From the NCBI RefSeq assembly GCF_001659605.2, contig NC_035174.2, forward strand, positions 23,572,027 to 23,636,026: a stretch of 64,000 nucleotides of DNA, written 5' to 3'. This stretch comes from Manihot esculenta. Lineage: Eukaryota > Streptophyta > Magnoliopsida > Malpighiales > Euphorbiaceae. The position numbers and the translations under genes were made by a program. Below, in pieces: positions 43,867 through 55,550 of the stretch. The notes beneath the pieces were generated by a model, which did no database searches, had not been told where the DNA came from, and saw only the letters and a program-made list of their open reading frames with translations. Within the stretch, counting starts at the first letter, position 1. The number at the start of each line of letters is the position of its first letter.

Positions 43867-44046
43867 CCGTGCTGGGGCTACCGGATTTCCACCTCAGGAA
43901 CCTGCTGCTGAAGTAGAGGCTGCCCCTCTCCCTCTACCTCTGCCACTACTCTGAGACATGACTGGAGCTGCTGGCTGTACAACTGGCTGTACCACACTGC
44001 CTGAACTCATCTGCTGGGATGGTGCAAATGTCACCTGAGGACAATC

Positions 44047-45363
44047 CTAAGCAATATGCCCTTCCTGTCCACATCTAAAACAAGCTGTAGATCCCAACCG
44101 ACAAGCTCCGCCATGTAGTCTCCCACATCGTCGACATACTGGACTGCTTGCGCCAGAGCTTGAGCCACTACCTATTCCCAGACCTGACTTGACTTTATTC
44201 CAGAACTTACTCTTTGTTCCTTTTGCTCTATCCCATCTCTTGCTGCCTGAAGTTCCTGAACTGGGGGCCTTAGAACCCGAAGCCTGTGCCTTTGACTGTT
44301 TCTGAATATTGGCACTAGCTTCCATTTTCCTGGCTGCGTCCACTATAGTGTGGAAACTCTCCTTCTCTGCTGGAAGAATCAAGGAAGAATACCTGGGATG
44401 CAGTCTCATAGTATATCTCCTTGCCTTATTCTGATCAGTATCATAGGCTTGACCCACATACTGAAGCAAATCCAGGAACTTATCTGTGAATTCATCAACA
44501 CTCATTTCGTCTGTCTGTCTCAACTGTTCGAACTCTATTACTTTCATCTCCCTGGAACTGTCAGGAAAAGCCCACCTTGCAAATTCATTGGCGAACTCTC
44601 CCCACGACATACTGTTCATCCTGGGTTCCATATAATTCTTGAACCATTCTCTGGCCTTTTTGCATTTAAGTGTAAACCCTGCCATCTCAATGGCTCTACT
44701 ATCATCAGCTCCCAATTCACTGGTTATCATCCGAACTGATCTGAGGTATTCAAATGGATCATCTCCCGTGTTGTATTTAGGAGCATCCAATTTCAAGTAC
44801 TCTATCATTTGCACTTTACCTCCAGATGAGCTAGGTTGATGTCTGTCAACAACAGGGGCTACTGATTCTGGTGGTGGTGGTACTGGGTCATGTAGCTCTA
44901 GGTGTGCTGTACTTGGATGAGTAGGGGAAGGGGGATACATAGGATATGGTGGGTAGTAATGAGGATAAGGCATATATGGCATGTAAGTAGGATATGGGAC
45001 AAAACTAGAGTACTCCGACATACCTCCCATCGGATACTCTGGGTCCTGTAGAAAGGCTGGATAGCCAAAACCTGAGGCCTGAGCGCCTCCCTGCGACTCT
45101 CCCATACCTTCTTCAAATCTGCCTACACCCATGCTGTCATCTCTAGACTGGTCAATCTCCATAGCCTCCCTCATTTCCTCTAATCTTCCTCCCCTAGCTG
45201 TTCCCCTTCTGTTCTCGTCGACAGACCTTCTAGGGTCTATTGACGTACCTTCCCTGCTAGATCTCTGAGACCTTGCCCTCGGCAATGCAGGAGGACGAGC
45301 AGCTGGTCTCTCACTATCTGGTGGGACTCCAGTCAATTGAGCTGATCGACGAGTTCCTCTCAT
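44047..45363 (-). pseudogene. Gag of element B
   Basis: Start MRGTRRSAQLTGV at 45363 (in-frame ATG also at 45444). It has a Pro/Tyr-rich stretch, a gag domain (GDDPFEYLRSV, KKAREWFKNYM, MSVDEFTDKFLDLLQY) and zinc knuckle [11 protein letters not shown] with a TAG falling inside the knuckle at 44047. A second stop (TGA) lies near 43895 before protease. Gag and pol are in the same frame. No frameshift seen within gag. Confidence 0.9.
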
Positions 45364-45543
45364 CTTTACTCTTTGGAAAACAACACATAATAAGCACTTT
45401 AGCACATAAACATCACCTATCAATAATGCACATGCAAAACTCATGGCATATCATAGCAGTAAACAGATAGGACGCAATACCCTATCCTAGTGGACATGAT
45501 TTTCTATTGTGCTTGACCACTTCTAACCTCTATGAGCCCATTC

Positions 45544-48500
45544 TGTAACGACCCGAAAATCGGACCGCTACCAGCGCTAGGATCCAGGTCGGCTTAAGGC
45601 CGCCGGGACCCGTAGCAAGCCTGACATGCAACCTGAAAACCTGGTTAATCCCATACATGATCAACAACATACATAAAAATTAAAACTTTTCTTTCATTCA
45701 TACACCAAACTCAACCTGTGCATGCATTGAACATAATCATAAATCATAAACATTGGCCCCTCAGTGGGACCTCATCAATGCCCCCAATGGGTGGCATACC
45801 ATGTGTTGAGTTGGTTTACATAAGCATTACAAAACCTCTAAGATCATGTATTAAAAGGGATACCATACACATAGGGTCAAGCACAATCTCTAATCCTCAA
45901 TATCATTACATTACATAACTATCCATAACTTTACAATTCCATCATGTCCACATTCTATCTATTACATATAGACGACTTCAATACTCTTGCGGACCTCCTG
46001 GTCTACCCTGTACCTGCATACCTGGGGTTAAGGGGAAATGGGTGAGCTACAAGAGCCCAGTGAGCAGAATAATAAAACATTTAAACATATGATAACATGA
46101 AATACATCACATCACAACTAATCATATCAAGGATGAACTTGTCACCAGTTAGCCCTCTACATATTCCAATCGTGCCAGGGGCGTAGTGCAGGCCACACCT
46201 AGTCTTTCTCTTATATATAACATAACATACATAATCCATGGTGCCGGGGGCGTAGTGCAGGCCACGTCCGGTCTTTCTCTTACATAGTGCCAGGGGCATA
46301 GTGCAGGCCACACCTGGACTTCCATACCATATCATCATGTCATAACATATGAGGGCTAATGGATCATTCAACGTTCATCCACATCAACAACATATTATGC
46401 AATGCAACATATTCGTGATTTCTAATGCAAACAACCTAAAATATCACATGGCATCCGTGATGCATGAACATGCTCAAAACTAATTTATTTACTTGAAACA
46501 TAAGGAGTTATTCTACTCACCTCTGGCTAGCTCTGACACTGACTGAAGCAACTGACTCACTGCTGGGGTCCTCGGTTCCTCGGGTCCGAACCTACACAGG
46601 TGGACTCAAATGAGGGACCAAACAACCAGAACATAACTCTAAAAACATCCCCCAAAAATGTAACGACCCCAAAATGGACCGTCACCGGCGCTAGGATTCA
46701 GGTCGGCTTAAGGCCGCCAGAACCCGTAGCAAGCCTGCTATACTCTCTGTGTACCTGTACACCGCATACATGATCATACATTTTCTGTGAAAATAAAACT
46801 CTTTTCTGAACCAAGGCTTAACCTGTGCATGCACTATCTCTGTACTCTGTACTCATGTACTCTGTACTCTGTATCCCTGACTAGAGCTTGCTCTAGATGG
46901 GTTAACTCATATCTGTTAAGCCTGGTTTTCACATACAGGAAAACATATATACATATACAGATCATGTACAAAACATACATCACTAGGTCAAGCAACAACT
47001 ATTACATCTCTTTCATATTACATGTCCACTCTAAGCTATTACAGATCTCTTTACTTTTCCTGTACTCTGCTGGACTGTCCCTGTACACTGTACACTGAAC
47101 CTGCAAAACTGGGGTTAAGGGAGTGGGATGAGCTCTATAGCCCAGTGAGTAGAACAGTAAAACATCTCAGTAAAATATGATCTCATGGAATGCACCATAT
47201 CACAGACAAGACACATCAAGAGTAAACCTGTCACCACATAGTCCCAGTAACTCTGTGCCAGGGCGTAGAATCGAGCACCTGGTCTTCCTGTCATATATGT
47301 ATATGTGTATATAACACCTCTGTACTTACCATTGCCAGGGCGTAGTCAAAGGCTCCTGGACTTTGCTATACCTGCCAGGGCGTAGTCAAAGGCTCCTGGA
47401 CTTCACTATACTTGCCAGGGCGTAGTCAAAGGCTCCTGGACTTCCTGTCTGAGACTATTGGATCATTCAGCATTCACTCACACCACCAAATAACGATGCA
47501 ATGCAACATATTCGTGAATACTAATGCAATCAACCTATGGCATAAACATGATGCGTGAGATATGCTAAAAGCAGTTTGTGGTTCAATTAAAAGTCATAAG
47601 TGTAGTTCCACTCACCTCTGGCTATCTGGACTGACTGACTCTGCAGGCTCTGAACCTCTGGAGCAGTACTCACTGCTGCTCTCTCTGGTTCCTCTGGTCT
47701 GTACCTATACAGATAGACTCAAATGAGGGACCAAACAAACGTAGAAATAACTCTCTTAAACTTCCCCAAGACGCCCCTTAAACTCACTCAACTATCCATG
47801 CAAAGCATGCAAAAGAAAGCTGGACAGGACACTTTCGGCGGCAGGTTCGGCGGCCGAATGTCCTCTCCAGAGACGAAACTCAAGCACCTTCGGCGGCACC
47901 TTCGGCGGCCGAATCCCCAAACAGAGCCGAACATGCAAAAACACTCGGGGGCAAGCTGTGGCAACTAAGCCACCATGCAGGAGGTTCGGCGGCCGAATGA
48001 ACCTTCGGCTGCCGAACCTGAGTTCATCCAGAACTCAGCTTCAACGGCAAACCATCTTCTCCTTCCCTTCACCCACTCAAACCATATATACACCAACTCC
48101 TCAACACACATATACTCACGTATATGATCACAGGGGTCCAAAACTATCTAATAACCCCAAACAACAAATCAAACATAACACAGAAACATGTATACATGCA
48201 TAAATCATCAAAACTCCCATTTAAAACCTAAACATGCAGCTCTCTCTCCACAACTCCCATAAAACCTTCAGAAAACATATAAACAGGTTCAAGAGCATTA
48301 CTTACCTCCTGTAACAAGAAGCTGAACACTCTGAACTAAGGAAAACGGACCAACTCTCCTCAAACTCTCAAACTCTCACAAACTTAGCTTTTTGCTTCAA
48401 AACATTCAACCCCTTGTGAACGCTCACAACACTCTGCATGAGCTGCTCAAACTCAGCAAATAAACCAGGGGAGACGTGGCCAAGCTTCTGGCAACAAATG

Positions 48501-49925
48501 GGACATAACACTTGTCCAAAATGCTGACTAAGGATGCCCAAAAGCTAGCTGGCCAACTCAGTTTCGGCTGCCCAATCGCATGCAAAACCATGCAACATTC
48601 GGGGGCCGAACTTACCTTCGGAAACCGAACATTGGGCACTTTCGGCGGCCGAACTTACCTTCGGCGGCCGAACTTGGCTCCTCTGCCTTGGTTCATTTCA
48701 ACTCAAAACTTAGTTCCATTTACCTGTAACCCAGTAAACCACACAACATTCGTGAGAAACTCATATCTCCTACCCTCTAGAGGATTCCAACATCCCGGAG
48801 TCCATCGGACGACAAGAATTTCGGTGCCGGACTCTAGCCGGGTATTACAAAAAACCCCCTAAAACACCTTAAAACAATCATGCAAAACATGCAAAGGAAG
48901 GCTGAACAGGGCAGGTTCGGCGGCACCTTCGGCGGCTGAAAGTCCCAGACAGAGACGAAAGTCTCTTTTCGGGGGCAACTTCGGCAGTCGAAAGGCCTGC
49001 CTCCTAGGCAGGTTCGGCGGCCGAAAGTCCTTCGGCTGCCGAACCTGGTTTCTGCCAGAGGGTAGAAACTTGGTTCCCTTTGCACAAAAACCTCTCCTTC
49101 TCATTCCAACATGCATATAACTCATTCAAATCATGCAAATAAACATACATTGGCTCCTAGGGGCTTCAAACTATCTTAAACCCCAACTACAACAAACAAC
49201 AACAACACATTGCTCAAAATCACCACATAAGCTCATAAACCTAACCATAAGCTAAACATGCATTCTACCTCATAGATCTTACATAAAACTTACTTAAAAC
49301 ATGCAATGAGCTTAAGATCGGCTCTTACCTCTTGAAGATCGAGAGAGAGATGACCTAAACTCGGAGATGGGAGAGATTTGAGTTCTTGAACCTCAAAGCT
49401 CCAAAACTTGCTCAAAACTTGAAAATCTTCAAAACAAGATGAAAACTTGTGAAAATCGTAAAAGATTTGAAGGAAAAGCTCAAAGATTGGTGAGGAACGG
49501 CGGAGAGCTCACCTTGGCCGACAATGGGGAGAAAAACTCGCCCGTTTTCGGCTAAGGGACCCTTTTATAGTGGCTGGCCAGGCCACGTTCGGGGGCCGAA
49601 CGTGCCTCCACATGCATGCCATGTTCGGCGGCCGAACTTGAGGTTTGACGGCCGAACCTGGACTTCCCTCATTTATGCCTTCGGGAGCCTAAGGCACACC
49701 CGAAATGCATGCAGTTTTGGCGGCCAAACTTTGAGTTTCGGCGGTCGAACCTGAGTTTTCCTCCAAGGTTGTTTTCATTCAAAAACTCATTTCCTCTTTA
49801 CTTAACATCATGAAGTACATTAAAACATTTTAAGAAAACATGTTTCTACCCTACTAGAGGCTTCCGACATCCGAGATTCCACCGGACGGTAGGAATTTTA
49901 TACCGGAGTCTAGCCGGGTATTACA
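45544..49925 (-). repeat. Extra LTR inside element B, carrying a nested solo LTR
   Basis: Of the other LTR subtype (TGTAACGACCCGAAAATCGG), 2186 bp once the nested LTR is removed. Left of it the leader is short: ...TATGAGCCCATTC joins the LTR directly and the tRNA primer site is gone. Right of it a second leader fragment (CCGACACTATC... to primer site) leads to B's own 5' LTR. No matching target-site duplication. Inverse TATA TTTATAG at 49564-49570. Confidence 0.9.
46659..48849 (-). mobile_element. Solo LTR nested in the extra LTR
   Basis: 2191 bp of the CCCCAAAATGG subtype, flanked by AAAAA (46654-46658 and 48850-48854). Removing it restores the run CCCCCAAAAACCCCC found uninterrupted at about 56,685. 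Four CCAGG...CCTGG units at about 47,257-47,445. Palindromes at about 47,830-48,020 and 48,595-48,675. Confidence 0.92.
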
Positions 49926-49979
49926 CCGACACTATCTCTATAGGTCCGATCATTTGAACCTAGGGCTCTGATACTAATC
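49926..49979 (-). promoter_or_regulatory. Leader fragment and degenerate primer site of element B
   Basis: 54 bp between two LTRs. In element sense it starts GATTAGTATCAGAGCC, a tRNA-Met primer site with the first TGG altered. Confidence 0.8.
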
Positions 49980-52246
49980 TGTAACGACCCCAAAATGGAC
50001 CGTCACCGGCACTAGGATTCAGGTCGGCTTAAGGCCGCCAGAACCCGTAGCAAGCCTGCTATAATCTCTGTGTACCTGTAAATCTCATACATGATCATAC
50101 ATTTTCTGTGAAAATAAAAACTCTTTTCTAAACCAAGGCTTAACCTGTGCATGCACTATCTCTGTACTTTGTACTCTGTACTCTGTACCCCTGACTAGAG
50201 CTTGCTCTAGATGGGTTACCTCATACCTGTTAAGCCTGGTTTTTCACATACTCTGTAAAACATATACATATACAGATCATGTACATAACAAAAGATTTAC
50301 AACACAAAATAACTAAGTCAAGCACAATTCTAACTTTATACACAACTGTTACATCTCTTTAATATTACATGTCCACTATATTCTATTACACAGCTCTTCT
50401 CTTTTCCTGAACTCTGCTGGACTTCCCCTGTACACTGTACACTGAACCTGCAAGACTGGGATTAAGGGAGTGAGATGAGCTCTATAGCCCAGTGAGTAGA
50501 ACAGTAAAACATACCATTCAAACATGATCTTATGGAATGCATCATAACACAAACAATCCACATCAAGGGTAAACCTGTCACCACATAGTCCCGGTAACTC
50601 TGCCATGCCAGGGCGTAGAATCGAGCACCTGGTGTTCCTGTCATATATATATGTGTATATACCACTTCTGTACTTACCATTGCCAGGGCGTAGTCAAAGG
50701 CTCCTGGACTTTGCTATACCTGCCAGGGAGTAGTCAAAGGCTCCTGGACTTCTCTATACCTGCCAGGGCATAGTCAAAGGCTCTTGGACTTCTCTTAGAG
50801 ACTATTGGATCATTCAGCATTCACCCACATCAACAAATAACTATGCAATGCAACATATTCGTGAATTTTAATGCAATCAACCTACTGTATACTCATGATG
50901 CATGAATTATGCTAAAAGCATTTTATTTCTCAATTAAAAGCATTAAGTTTAGTTCCACTCACCTCTGGCTATCTGGACTGACTCTGCAGGCTCTGAAACC
51001 TCTGGAGCAGTACTCACTGCTGCTCTCTCTGGTTCCTCTGGTCTGTGTAAGTGCAGATAAACTCAAATGAGGGACCAAACTAGCTTATGAACAACTCGAA
51101 GATACTCCCCAAGAATCCCCTTAAACTCACTCTAACATACATGCAAAGCATGCAAAGGAAAGCTGGACAGGACACTTTCGGCGGCAGGTTCGGCGGCCGA
51201 AAGTCCTCTCCAGAGACGAAACTCATGCACCTTCGGTGGCCGAAGCTCTACTTTTGGCAGCCGAACCCTTTCGGGGGCACGTTTCGGGGGCTGAAAAGCA
51301 CTCCAGAGACGAAAGTCTCTATCCTTCGGCGGCACCTTCGGCAGCCGAACTCCCCTCCAGAGCCGAAAGTCCAAAAGCTCGGGGGCAAGTTTGGGTAGCC
51401 GAAGCCACCTCCTCATGGGTTCAGCGGCCGAATGTACCTTCGGCGGCTGAACCTGAGTTCATCAGCAAGGCAGAAACTTGCTCTGCCTCTCGCCAAAAGG
51501 CTCTAATCTGCCTCAACCTCAACCACCTCAACTCCTTAACATGCATACACCCAAGTATATGCTCAAAGGGGTCAAAACCTACCTAACAACCCCAAACACA
51601 CAAAACAAATAACACAGATACAAGTTGTTCTCACAAAATCATCAAAACATCCAAAATAACCCTATTCATGCAACTCTCCCCCAAAACCTCATAAAACCTT
51701 CAGAAAACATAAAAACAGGCTCAGGATCTTCACTTACCTCTTGAAACCAAGAAGATGAACGATCCTAACGTGAAGTTTTGGAGCAACTCTCCTTCAAACT
51801 CTCCAAAATACACAACTTTGAGTTTTTAGCTTAAAACCTTCAAAATAACATAAAAACGAATCAAACCTTTGCAAGATGTGATAAAAAAATGTAAAATACT
51901 CAAGAAGGACAGAGTCTCACCTCAGAAATTGAAAGGAATCGGCGAGCCTTATCCTTTCAACCGACTGAGGGCCTTTTATAGGTGGCTGGCCAGACCACCT
52001 TCGGCGGCCTATCGTGAAACCGAAAGCCATGCATGTTCGGCGACCGAACCTCAACTTCGGCGGCCGAACCTGGCTTTTCTGCCTTGGTTCATTTCACTCA
52101 AAACCTTATTTCCTTATGCTTTAAAACTATGAAACATACCAAAACATTATAGAAAAAACATAAATCTAACCCTTCTAGAGACTTCCGGCATCCGAAACTC
52201 CATCGGAAAGTAGAATTCCGATGCCGGACTCTAACCGGGTATTACA
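49980..52246 (-). repeat. 5' LTR of element B
   Basis: 2267 bp, nearly identical to 38132-40351 but with four rather than three CCAGG...CCTGG units (50,606-50,790). Inverse TATA at 51975-51981. The right end abuts GGTGG. Confidence 0.93.
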
Positions 52247-52251
52247 GGTGG

Positions 52252-52907
52252 AGTTTGCCTACAATAACAGCCATCATGCTAGCATCGGGATGGCTCCATA
52301 TGAAGCTTTGTATGGGAGGAAGTGCAGATCACCTGTTTGCTGGGAAGAAGTTGGAGAAAAGGCCTTGGCAGGGCCTGAGCTAGTAGAGATTACCAGTAGG
52401 GTAGTACCCATAATCAGAGAAAGGATCAAGACTGTTGCAAGCAGACAGAAGAGTTATGCAGACATCCGCAGAAGGCAAGTAGAGTTTCAGGAGGGGGATC
52501 TGGTATTGCTCAAGGTGTCTCCTATGAAAGGAGTGGTTCGCTTTGGGAAGAAAGGTAAACTAGCCCTACGATACATCGGACCCTTTGAAATCTTGCAAAA
52601 GATTGGGAATGTGTCGTACAAGCTGGATTTACCAGCTTCTATGGAGAGAATCCATCCGGTTTTCCATGTTTCCATGTTGAGGAAGTTTGTGTCAGATCCG
52701 GGCAAGGTTCTTAGTGAGCCTGATGTGGAGATCCAAGAGGATCTCACCTATGTTGAACAGCCAATACGGATCATAGACACCCAGATCAGGAAGCTGAGAA
52801 ACAAGGAAATTCCGATGGTGAAAGTCCTGTGGAACCACCACAATATGGAAGAGTGCACTTGGGAGACACGGGAGTCCATGCTCCAGCAATACCCTTATCT
52901 TTTCTAA
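52252..52907 (+). pseudogene. Pol of element A, second part (integrase end and chromodomain-like module)
   Basis: Resumes directly after the GGTGG duplication: EFAYNNSHHASIGMAPYEAL, then the GPF/GPY stretch, HPVFHVSMLRKF and VKVLWNHHNMEECTWE to QQYPYLF-stop at 52905-52907. Open throughout. Almost identical to 30520-31170. Confidence 0.92.
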
Positions 52908-52976
52908 GGTTAGTTCCTTGTGAGTTCATGTGCTTGTATGTATGCTTTACTTATGCTATGCTATGTGTTAGTTGGT

Positions 52977-53013
52977 GAACATTCGGGGACGAATGTTCTT
53001 AAGGGGGAGAGAA
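52977..53013 (+). promoter_or_regulatory. Hairpin plus polypurine tract before 3' LTR of element A
   Basis: Arms GAACATTCG and CGAATGTTC, loop GGGA (52977-52998), then AAGGGGGAGAGA. Confidence 0.8.
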
Positions 53014-55339
53014 TGTAATACCCGGCTAGACTCCGGTATCGGAATTCCTACCGTCCGGTGGAATCTCGGGTGTCGGAGACCTCTAGAAGGGTAAAACTAT
53101 ATTTTCATAAAATGTTTTAATGTGTTTTATGTTTTAAGCATGAAAGATATGAGTTTTTTTTTCATGAAAATAGCCTTGGAGGAAAACTCAGGTTCGGCCG
53201 CCGAACCTCAAGTTCGGCCGCCGAACATGCATGCACTTCGAGAGTGCTTTAGGCCCCCGAAAGCATAAGTGAGGGAAGTCCAGGTTTGGCCGCTGAACCT
53301 CAAGTTCGGCCGCCGAACATGGCATGCATGCGGAGGCACTTTCGGCTCCTGAATGTGGCCTGGCAAGCCACCTATAAAGGGGTCCCTTAGTCGAAAACAG
53401 GCGAGTTTTTCTCCCCATTTTCGGCCAAGGTGAGCTCTCCGCCGTCCCTCACCGATCTTGAGTTTCTTCCTTCCATTCTTCATGATTTTTATGAGTTTGC
53501 AACTTTGTTTTGAAGGTTTTGAACATTTGAGGAAGTTTTGGAGCTTGGAGGTTCAAGGAACTCTCTCTCTCCCATTTTCCGAGCTAGGGTCGTTCTCCTC
53601 TCGATCTTCAAGAGGTAAGGGCCGATCTTGAGCTTATAGCATGTTTTAAGTAAGTTTTAAGTAGATCTATGGGGTAGAATGCATGTTTAGCTTATGGTTA
53701 GGTTTATGGGTTCATATTATGTTTTTAGACAATGTGGATGTTTGATGTGTTGTAGATGGGGTTTAAGATAGTCTGAAGCCCCTAGGAACTTGTATGCTTG
53801 AGTATGAATGTTGTAGATTAGGAAAAATGCATGTTTGGATGGTTTTGGGAGGCAAATGTGCATGAGGAACCAAGTTTCTGCCCTTTGGCAGAAACCAGGT
53901 TCGGCAGCCGAAGGACTTTCGGCCGCCGAACCTGCCTGGGAGGCCAGCCTTTCGGCTGCCGAAGCCTGCCCCCGAAAGAGGACTTTCGTCTCTAGAGGGC
54001 AGTTTCGGCCGCCGAAAGTGCCGCCGAACATGCATGAGTTTCATCTCTGTCTGGGAGTTTCGGCCGCCGAAGGTGCCGCCGAACCTGCCTGACTTTCTGC
54101 TCTGGAGGGACTTTCGGCCGCCGAACCTGCCCCCGACAGTGCCCTGTTCAGCCTTCCTTTGCATGTTTTTGCTTGGATGTTTTGAGGTGTTTTAGAGGGT
54201 TTTTGGGGGATGTTTTTAGAGTTATGTTCTAGTTGTTTGGTCCCTCATTTGAGTCCACCTGTGTAGGTTCGGACCCGAGGAACCGATGACCCCAGCAGTG
54301 AGTCAGCTGCTTCAGTCATTGTCAGAGCTAGTTGAGGTGAGTAGAATAAACACTTATGTTTTAAAGCAAATCAATATAAATTTGAGCATGTTCATGCATC
54401 ACGAATGATATGTGATATTCTAGGTTGTTTGCATTAGAATTCACGAATATGTTGCATTGCATAATTTGATGATGATGTGGATGGTTATTGGATGATCCTT
54501 AGTCCTCGATATGATGTGATGTGATATGATACGGTATGGTACGGAAGTCCAGGTTGTACCCATTCTACGTCCCTGGCACTATGTAAGAGAAAGTCCAGGT
54601 TGTACCCATTCTACGTCCCTGGCACATTGGAATGTTATGTTATGTTATGTTATGTTATGTTAAGAGAAAGACCGGTTGACCCATTCTACGTCCCGACACT
54701 TTGGAATGTAGAGGACTCTTGGTGACAATACCATCCGTGATGTGATTTGTCTGTGATGTGTTGCATTCCATTATAGCATACGATTTAAATGTTTTATTAT
54801 TCTGCTCACTGGGCTCTAGTAGCTCACCCCTTTTCCCTAACCCCCCAGGGTTGCAGGTACAGGCTAGACAGAGAAGTCAAGGTGAATGAAGTCTAGAGTT
54901 GTAATAGATAGAATGTGGACATGAAAAATTGTATAGTGATGTAAAGTTATGAATAGTTATGTTATGTATATGTTGATTCTGAGATTGAGGTTTAGAAATT
55001 GTGCTTGACCGAGTTTGTATAGTAATCCCTTTTGTAAACATGATCTATGTTTTATGATGCTTTGGTAACCAAACTCTATATATATGATTTCACCCCATTG
55101 GGGCACTGTTGAGACTCCAAAGAGGAGTTAATGTTTATAACCATATTATGTATAGTGCATGCACAGGTTGAGTTTGGTGAATGAATGTAAAGAAAAGTTC
55201 AAATTTTTATGTATATTCTTGATCATGTATGAGATTAAATAGGTTTACAGGTTGTATGTCAGGCTTGCTACGGGTCTCGGCGGCCTTAAGCCGACCTGGA
55301 TCCTAGCGCCGGTAGCGGTCCGATTTTCGGGTCGTTACA
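53014..55339 (+). repeat. 3' LTR of the composite
   Basis: 2326 bp, near-identical to 31277-33577. Upstream palindrome cluster at 53191-53320 (three exact, one decayed copy), TATAAA at 53373-53378, leader cluster at about 53,898-54,130, minisatellite at about 54,545-54,710. Ends GTCGTTACA, followed by GACTC. Confidence 0.94.
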
Positions 55340-55344
55340 GACTC

Positions 55345-55550
55345 AATCTGATTGAATAAGCAATCTCTACTTGATATTTCTAAAATTAACTTTAACATTA
55401 ACAAATTGCTATTACATCACATATATAGCAATTTAGTCTTGTTCTCAACACAACACTTGTATTGAAATTAAGACAACCTTTAAATTTTATTATATATTCA
55501 CAAACTCTCCATGCAACTTGTTTGCATATTGAATGAGGATATAGCATATA
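55345..55550. other. Unique spacer between the composite and element C
   Basis: 206 bp of AT-rich non-repetitive sequence, the old intergenic target. No feature recognised. Confidence 0.6.

Larger units (their letters stand above)
38132..52246 (-). mobile_element. Element B: gypsy insertion in the integrase gene of element A
   Basis: Flanked by GGTGG (38127-38131 and 52247-52251), which splices back into an intact integrase codon run. Outer LTRs 38132-40351 (3') and 49980-52246 (5') share a subtype-specific end (TGTAACGACCCCAAAATGG) and are nearly identical apart from one minisatellite unit. Between them are a minus-strand gag-pol and an additional LTR of the other subtype (45544-49925), followed by a second primer-site leader fragment. 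The total of 14.1 kb is about 4.4 kb longer than a simple element because of that extra LTR and its own nested solo LTR. Confidence 0.93.
26938..55339 (+). mobile_element. Composite gypsy element (LTR-internal-LTR-internal-LTR), Del/Tekay-like chromovirus
   Basis: The outer ends TGTAATAC... (26938) and ...GTCGTTACA (55339) are flanked by the perfect duplication GACTC (26933-26937 and 55340-55344), so one integration event defines the whole. Inside are a third full LTR (31277-33577), a first internal region reduced to part of integrase onward, and a nearly complete second internal region (element A). Two reverse-orientation insertions of the same family interrupt the internals (28135-30435 and 38132-52246). 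A chromodomain-type end (VKVLWNHHNMEECTWE) and long LTRs point to the Del/Tekay clade; this assignment is from memory of the family. Confidence 0.9.

Noticed and set aside
47723..48203. Short ORFs in LTRs with repeated FGGR, RRPN or PPKV peptides
   Set aside because: They are translations of the TTCGGCGGCCGAA repeat in various frames, occur on both strands and break in sister LTRs.
55546..55550. ATATA as a confirmed target-site duplication of element C
   Set aside because: The other flank lies outside the window, so it cannot be tested here.
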